Positions 6,085 to 10,218 of a DNA stretch of 10,218 bases are shown piece after piece (position 1 is the first letter of the stretch; each line of letters starts with the position of its first letter). The notes beneath the pieces are model-generated. The model was not told the origin of the DNA. It saw only the letters and a list, made by a program, of their open reading frames with translations, and did no database searches. The stretch is from Lachnospiraceae bacterium (GTDB lineage: Bacteria; Bacillota; Clostridia; Lachnospirales; Lachnospiraceae): positions 1 through 10,218 of the forward strand of contig DOVL01000214.1 of assembly GCA_003520105.1 (NCBI GenBank). The letters are read 5' to 3'. A program made the translations under genes and the position numbers.

Positions 6085-6873
6085 ATGTTCAAAAAGTATT
6101 ACGAAAAACTCCTGAAACAATTAGCTATAGAATTTAATTGTAAACCATCGGATTTCCAAAAGAAGGAGAATATCATCACACTCCCGGCGATGAATGAGGG
6201 AAGAAGGAACTACAGCCCGGATAAACCATTTCTGCAAATGGCAACATGCGGAATGAATACTGTTTTTATGGCTGATGAATGCCTGCATGAGTTTTTGCGC
6301 GGTATGATCAAAGATGTGAAGGGACATTACCTGTTTGAATTTAATAATCTTACAAAGCTGAACGAAGAGTTGAAGCAGTATGGTTACAGGATGAATCCTA
6401 CACATCATATGTTTTTACCCTGTAGTAACATCGAGATTGAAGAACACTTTCAGGTGAAGTGGCTTTATGACGATGAGATTAGAAAATTCTACGGTGATCC
6501 GCGCTTCCCGAATGCGATAGCCTATCCGGAACCATGTCCGGCACGTCCTGACAGAATTGTGGTCATCGCACTTGACGGAGAAAACATCATGGGTATGGCA
6601 GGGTGCTCGGAGGATGGACCGCATTGGCAGCAGATCGGAATTGACGTTCTGCCGGAATACAGGTCGAAAGGAATAGGAGCTTATCTGGTGACTCTGCTCA
6701 AGAATAAGATCATCGAGAAGGGCGATATTCCGTTTTATGGTACTGCTGCGGCGAATATTCATTCACAGAATATCGCGATTAAAAGTGGCTTTAAGCATGC
6801 ATGGGTGGAAACCGAAGCGATGAAGATCAAAGAGGAAAAGGATCTTAAAAATATAAGACCTGCGAAGCTTTGA
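6085..6873 (+). CDS. GNAT-family N-acetyltransferase
   Basis: A 262-residue protein with a C-terminal GNAT fold. Acetyl-CoA binding motif A is visible at about 182-208 (QQIGIDVLPEYRSKGIGAYL), with the pyrophosphate loop RSKGIG at 193-198. Motif B follows, with AAANIHSQNIAIKSGFKHAW (221-240). The N-terminal 120 residues (NEGRRNYSPDKPF at 37-49, and a PTHHMFLP block at 105-112) form an extra domain shared with a subgroup of clostridial GNATs of about 260 residues. The likely role is acetyl transfer from acetyl-CoA to an amine on a small molecule or protein; the substrate cannot be told. The start ATG 6085 has AAGGGTGA (6073-6080), and the gene is probably co-transcribed with the DUF6892-like gene. 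It is soluble and apparently intact. Confidence 0.85.
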   Translation: MFKKYYEKLLKQLAIEFNCKPSDFQKKENIITLPAMNEGRRNYSPDKPFLQMATCGMNTVFMADECLHEFLRGMIKDVKGHYLFEFNNLTKLNEELKQYGYRMNPTHHMFLPCSNIEIEEHFQVKWLYDDEIRKFYGDPRFPNAIAYPEPCPARPDRIVVIALDGENIMGMAGCSEDGPHWQQIGIDVLPEYRSKGIGAYLVTLLKNKIIEKGDIPFYGTAAANIHSQNIAIKSGFKHAWVETEAMKIKEEKDLKNIRPAKL

Positions 6874-6918
6874 TGATTTGGATGAATACATAAAAATATA
6901 TTTACGAGGTGCAAGAGA

Positions 6919-8586
6919 ATGGGCGTTTTATCCAACCTTAAACCGGAAAAGGTATTTTACTTTTTTGAGGAATTAACAAGGATTCCGCGCGGTTCATATA
7001 ACGAGAAGGCGGTAAGCAATTACATAACAAACTTTGCAAAGGACAGAGGTCTTGAGGTTTATCAAGACGATTTATACAATGTTGTGATCATCAAGGAGGC
7101 AGCTTCCGGCAGAGAGAATGATCCTGCAATAATCCTTCAGGGCCATATCGATATGGTGAATGAGAAGACTCCGGATTCACCGCATGATTTCGAGAAGGAT
7201 CCGCTGGATATCTATATTGATGGTGACTATATCAGAGCAAAGGGAACAACTCTCGGAGCGGATGACGGTATAGCGGTCGCTTATATGCTTGCGATACTTG
7301 ATGATGAAAATATTAAGGCACCGCGACTGGAAATGGTATTTACTGTTTCCGAAGAGGTCGGAATGGAAGGCGCGCATGGCGTTGATCTTAGTAAACTCCG
7401 TGGAAAACAGCTGATAAATATTGATTCAGAGGACGAGGGTATACTCCTTGCCGGCTGTGCGGGTGGTATGCGCGCCGAGGTGAGACTTCCACTGGAATAT
7501 GAGGGCGTAAGCAGGAATGTATGGAATGAATTGAACGAAGCTGAGGGCGTGAATGAGACTGACAAAACAAGAGAAAATTCGGCTGTGAACGAGGTTGAAA
7601 CCGAAAAGGATCGGTCCGGCAACCTGAAGTTCGGAATCATAAAAATATCCGGTCTGCTTGGCGGACATTCCGGTCAGGAGATTGACAAGCAGAGGATAAA
7701 TGCAGACCATATGCTCGCAAGAGTTTTGCTCTCACTTATCAACAGCGGTTTTGATATCAGACCTGTAACTATGCAGGGCGGCGGAAAGGATAATGCGATA
7801 CCGTTCGAAGCTACTTCCGAGGTTGTATTTAAGAAAGTGGATGAGAGCGCGATTAAAGAAAAACTTGCTTTGATAAACAGTGAGATAAAGAATGAATACA
7901 GAAATACCGATGGTGGAGTGACACTTTCGCTTGATGTGATAAGTGATGAGCAGAGTACAGTAAAACAATCAGATGGTGTTAATGATGGAAGACAGATCAA
8001 ATCGGGTCGTTATGTAATGACTTTATCATCTGCGAGAAAAGCACTCGGACTTATCCTTGCTCTTCCAAACGGAATAGTAAAGATGTCGGGAGATATCGAA
8101 GGACTTGTCGAGACCTCGCTTAATCTGGGCGTTATGAGAATGGAGACTGCCGGAAAAGTTGCTGACGATGAGTCTGGTGTGGATACCGCTCAAAATGTTG
8201 AGGGGAAAACTCTGATACTGACCTACGCTCTCAGAAGCTCGGTCGGAAGCGCGAAGAAGGCTCTGGCCGAGAGGTTCCGTCTGATTGCAGAAAACTTCGG
8301 GGCAAAAGTGAGCTTTCATGGTGAATACCCTGCATGGGAGTACAAAGAAAAGTCTGAACTCAGAGATAAGATGATCAAAATATTTGAAGAAATGTACGGC
8401 AAGACACCTGAGGTTTCGGTCATTCATGCCGGCGTTGAATGTGGCCTTCTTGCTGAGAAGATACCTGGACTTGATGCTATATCTTACGGACCGGATATGT
8501 ATGACATCCACACAGCTAACGAGCATCTGTCAATCAGCTCGGCAGCGAGAATGTATGAATATCTTCTGAGAATTATTGAGAGTTGA
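6919..8586 (+). CDS. pepD: Aminoacyl-histidine dipeptidase (Xaa-His dipeptidase, peptidase M20C)
   Basis: A cytosolic dinuclear-zinc dipeptidase (PepD/carnosinase type) that splits Xaa-His and other dipeptides. Metal and catalytic residues are in order: QGHIDMV (H76 ligand, D78), GADDG (D115 bridging), SEEVGMEGA (E145 general base, E146 ligand), NIDSEDEG (D169 ligand) and YDIHTANEHL (H531 ligand). GGHSGQEID (248-256) is the lid/dimerisation motif and HAGVECGL (503-510) contributes to the active site. At 555 residues it is about 70 longer than the usual 480-490. The excess sits in hydrophilic stretches near 196-234, 347-363 and 411-430, all outside the catalytic motifs. ATG 6919 has GAGG (6905-6908) upstream, and 45 bases separate it from the GNAT gene, so read-through is possible. 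All catalytic residues are present, so it should be active. Confidence 0.93.
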   Translation: MGVLSNLKPEKVFYFFEELTRIPRGSYNEKAVSNYITNFAKDRGLEVYQDDLYNVVIIKEAASGRENDPAIILQGHIDMVNEKTPDSPHDFEKDPLDIYIDGDYIRAKGTTLGADDGIAVAYMLAILDDENIKAPRLEMVFTVSEEVGMEGAHGVDLSKLRGKQLINIDSEDEGILLAGCAGGMRAEVRLPLEYEGVSRNVWNELNEAEGVNETDKTRENSAVNEVETEKDRSGNLKFGIIKISGLLGGHSGQEIDKQRINADHMLARVLLSLINSGFDIRPVTMQGGGKDNAIPFEATSEVVFKKVDESAIKEKLALINSEIKNEYRNTDGGVTLSLDVISDEQSTVKQSDGVNDGRQIKSGRYVMTLSSARKALGLILALPNGIVKMSGDIEGLVETSLNLGVMRMETAGKVADDESGVDTAQNVEGKTLILTYALRSSVGSAKKALAERFRLIAENFGAKVSFHGEYPAWEYKEKSELRDKMIKIFEEMYGKTPEVSVIHAGVECGLLAEKIPGLDAISYGPDMYDIHTANEHLSISSAARMYEYLLRIIES

Positions 8587-8588
8587 TC

Positions 8589-8609
8589 ACAGAATAAAAA
8601 ATCTGTTTT
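8589..8609 (+). terminator. Weak terminator-like hairpin after pepD
   Basis: ACAGA (8589-8593) and TCTGT (8602-8606) pair across an A-rich loop, followed by TTT. It starts 2 bases after the stop codon. With a stem of only five pairs it is a marginal terminator. Confidence 0.25.
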
Positions 8610-8675
8610 ATAATCCTCAAAAACCACAACTGTAGTATCAGGGTTGACCGATAACAGCAGGATTGTTGGCTGGTG

Positions 8676-8681
8676 TATAAT
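8676..8681 (+). promoter_or_regulatory. Possible -10 element for the rlmI-type gene
   Basis: A perfect TATAAT lies 71 bases before the methyltransferase start, preceded by TG at 8674-8675. The best -35-like sequence, TTGACC at 8644-8649, is 26 bases away, which is too far for a normal promoter. An imperfect symmetric pair, TGATAA (8693-8698) and TTATCA (8710-8715), lies downstream and could be an operator or chance. Confidence 0.3.
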
Positions 8682-8752
8682 AACATCAGGTGTGATAAAA
8701 AAAGAAGTATTATCATAGATGATTGTTTATATATAGATAATAAGGAGCATAT

Positions 8753-9958
8753 ATGCAGAACGAGGCAGTTGTAATACTAAAAAAGGGCGAGGGACGCACG
8801 ATCAAGAGCGGCGGCGCCTGGATATTTGATAATGAGATAGATAAGATTTCGGGAGACTTCACGAACGGCGATATCGTAGCTGTTCGGGATTTCGACGGAT
8901 ATCCGATGGGAAGAGGATTCATAAATACGGTTTCCAAGATCACTGTCAGGATGATGACCAGAGATCCGGAGCAGGAGGTTGACGAAGCTCTGATAGAAAA
9001 GCGTGTCAGAAATGCGTGGAAATACCGTAAGGATACGGTAGACACCAGCTCATGCAGGCTGATCTTCGGCGAGGCGGATTTCCTTCCGGGAATTGTTATA
9101 GATAAATACGAGGATGTGCTTGTAGTAGAGTCGCTAGCACTCGGAATTGATAAACTTAAACCACTCATCCTAGACAAATTGAAGGCTGTTCTTGCAGAGG
9201 ATGGAGTGGCCATCAGGGGCATCTACGAGAGAAGTGATGCCAAGGTTCGTACCAAGGAAGGCATGGAGAGATACAAGGGCTTCATAGGACCTGAATTTGA
9301 TACTGAGGTATGTATCATAGAGAATGGCGTCAAGTATATGGTCGATGTGAAGGATGGTCAGAAAACAGGCTTCTTCCTGGATCAGAAATACAACCGCCTT
9401 GCTATGCAGAAGCTCTGCAAGGATGCAAAGGTTCTTGACTGTTTCACGCATACAGGTTCCTTCGCGCTGAATGCCGGAATTGCCGGTGCGAAGGAGGTTC
9501 TCGGACTTGATGCATCAGAGCTTGCAATTGAGCAGGCAAGAAAGAACGCTGAACTTAACAGTCTTTCAAATACGGTCAGCTTCGAGGTTGATGATGTTCT
9601 CGAGAGGCTTCCGAAGATGGTTGAAGCAGGAGAAAAATATGATGTTGTTATCCTGGACCCACCTGCTTTCACGAAGTCGAGAGACACGATCAAGAAGGCG
9701 GCAAAGGGCTACAGAGAGATAAATGTCTGCGGCATGAAGCTTGTTAAGGATGGCGGATATCTCGCAACCTGTTCGTGCTCGCATTTTATGGATTATGAGA
9801 CCTTCACGAAGGTTATAGCCGATTCGGCAAGGAGTGCACACAGGCGACTTCGCCAGATTGAGTTCAGAACTCAGGCGCCGGATCATCCGATCCTCTGGTT
9901 GGCAGATGAATCGTATTATTTGAAATTCTATATCTTCCAGGTGCTGGAGGAGAGATAA
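8753..9958 (+). CDS. rlmI: RlmI-type 23S rRNA (cytosine-5) methyltransferase with PUA domain
   Basis: A 401-residue class I SAM-dependent methyltransferase of the RlmI (YccW) family; the E. coli member makes m5C1962 in 23S rRNA. Residues about 4-75 are the RNA-binding PUA domain (VVILKKGEGRTIKSGGAWIF). A central linker (76-190) holds FGEADFLPGIVIDKY (105-119). The Rossmann domain shows motif I DCFTHTGSFALNAG (229-242), the acidic LDAS loop (252-255, D253), the DD pair at 280-281, motif IV LDPPAF (301-306) and the TCSCSHFMD block (339-347) carrying the candidate catalytic cysteines C340/C342. Length is typical (about 396 in E. coli). ATG 8753 has AAGGAG at 8742-8747. It is a free-standing housekeeping gene. 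The exact target base in this organism is inferred from the family. Confidence 0.92.
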   Translation: MQNEAVVILKKGEGRTIKSGGAWIFDNEIDKISGDFTNGDIVAVRDFDGYPMGRGFINTVSKITVRMMTRDPEQEVDEALIEKRVRNAWKYRKDTVDTSSCRLIFGEADFLPGIVIDKYEDVLVVESLALGIDKLKPLILDKLKAVLAEDGVAIRGIYERSDAKVRTKEGMERYKGFIGPEFDTEVCIIENGVKYMVDVKDGQKTGFFLDQKYNRLAMQKLCKDAKVLDCFTHTGSFALNAGIAGAKEVLGLDASELAIEQARKNAELNSLSNTVSFEVDDVLERLPKMVEAGEKYDVVILDPPAFTKSRDTIKKAAKGYREINVCGMKLVKDGGYLATCSCSHFMDYETFTKVIADSARSAHRRLRQIEFRTQAPDHPILWLADESYYLKFYIFQVLEER

Positions 9959-10015
9959 TTGATTTTTGATCACACTACAGGTACGATACCGGATGATTAG
10001 AGGATGAGATATAAA

Positions 10016-10036
10016 TACGCCGCAACTCGTGGCGTA
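10016..10036 (+). other. Stem-loop upstream of the terminal gene
   Basis: TACGCCGC (10016-10023) and GTGGCGTA (10029-10036) form an 8-bp stem with one G-U pair and an AACTC loop, 28 bases before the next start codon. There is no T tract. It could be a 5'-leader hairpin or the end of the upstream transcript. Confidence 0.4.
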
Positions 10037-10064
10037 ATAGATGTTTGAAAAGAGGATGGTAAAT

Positions 10065-10218
10065 ATGTATAAAAAACTCGCAAAACTGGTTATGTACAGA
10101 GATGAAAAAGGTGACAGCATATTATATGAGCTGGCGAAGATACTTCAGGAGTATGACAGCAAGGTGAGGGGTAAGGATGAGACGATCAGCCTTATTTATC
10201 AGGAGATCCATAAGCTCC
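10065..10218 (+). CDS. 5' end of a probable DUF815 AAA+ ATPase (3' end outside window)
   Basis: The frame starts at ATG 10065, after GAGGATGG (10052-10059), and stays open to the window edge (51 codons). It begins MYKKLAKLVMYRDEKGDSIL and continues YELAKILQEYDSK. This N-terminus, with a YRD-x-x-x-DSIL pattern followed by a helical stretch ending QEIHKL, resembles Lachnospiraceae ATP-binding proteins of the DUF815 family, whose Walker motifs come well after the first 200 residues and so are not visible here. The call is from N-terminal style only. It follows rlmI by 106 bases. Confidence 0.5.
   Translation, partial: MYKKLAKLVMYRDEKGDSILYELAKILQEYDSKVRGKDETISLIYQEIHKL

Noticed and set aside
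8644..8681. TTGACC with TATAAT as a full sigma-A promoter
   Set aside because: The spacing is 26 bases, well beyond the usual 16-18. Only the -10 is kept as a weak candidate.
9566..10120. 184-codon minus-strand ORF opposite the end of rlmI
   Set aside because: It overlaps the catalytic region of a confidently identified methyltransferase and has no family features.
1..10218. CRISPR array, tRNA or rRNA genes, insertion sequence or prophage genes
   Set aside because: No regularly spaced repeats, cloverleaf sequences, transposase or integrase motifs, or terminal inverted repeats were seen on either strand.

Overview
The window reads as chromosomal DNA of an anaerobic low-GC Gram-positive bacterium, most likely a Lachnospiraceae relative (Butyrivibrio, Roseburia or Lachnospira-like). 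This rests on moderately AT-rich coding sequence, strong purine-rich ribosome binding sites, a cell-wall-anchored InlB-repeat surface protein, a clostridial-type NADPH-glutamate synthase subunit, an Xaa-His dipeptidase, and an RlmI-type methyltransferase followed by what looks like a DUF815 ATPase. The placement is inferred from protein style, not from a marker gene. All intact genes are on the + strand.

Layout. (1) 2-520: 3' end of a glutamate synthase small subunit, closed by a hairpin terminator. (2) 631-2656: a two-gene unit with overlapping ends, a polytopic membrane protein and a DPM1-like family 2 glycosyltransferase, suggesting a lipid-linked sugar step at the envelope. (3) 2657-2821: a short spacer with degenerate AAAATGATGC repeats and a tiny ORF. 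(4) 2822-4360: a secreted surface protein with two InlB-type repeats, an X2-like Ig domain, an acidic stalk and a non-canonical sorting signal, closed by a strong terminator at 4422-4465. (5) 4466-5068: a patch of gene decay, with a minus-strand scrap of an ADP-ribosylglycohydrolase gene, a possible extended -10 promoter and two very small ORFs, the second probably truncated. (6) 5069-6873: a DUF6892-like protein and a GNAT acetyltransferase 11 bases apart, presumably co-transcribed. (7) 6919-8586: an M20C dipeptidase with hydrophilic insertions. (8) 8753-9958: an RlmI-type 23S rRNA cytosine methyltransferase. (9) 10065 to the end: 5' end of a probable DUF815 ATPase.

The flanks (glutamate synthase, PepD, RlmI, DUF815) are housekeeping. 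The middle, about 2.6-6.9 kb, is accessory in character: a surface protein, fragments and fast-evolving hypothetical proteins. I found no convincing new defence or mobile system. The most informative signals are the ADP-ribosylglycohydrolase remnant, the recent 24-bp in-frame duplication inside an InlB repeat, and the small-ORF/DUF6892/GNAT cluster, whose functions are unknown.
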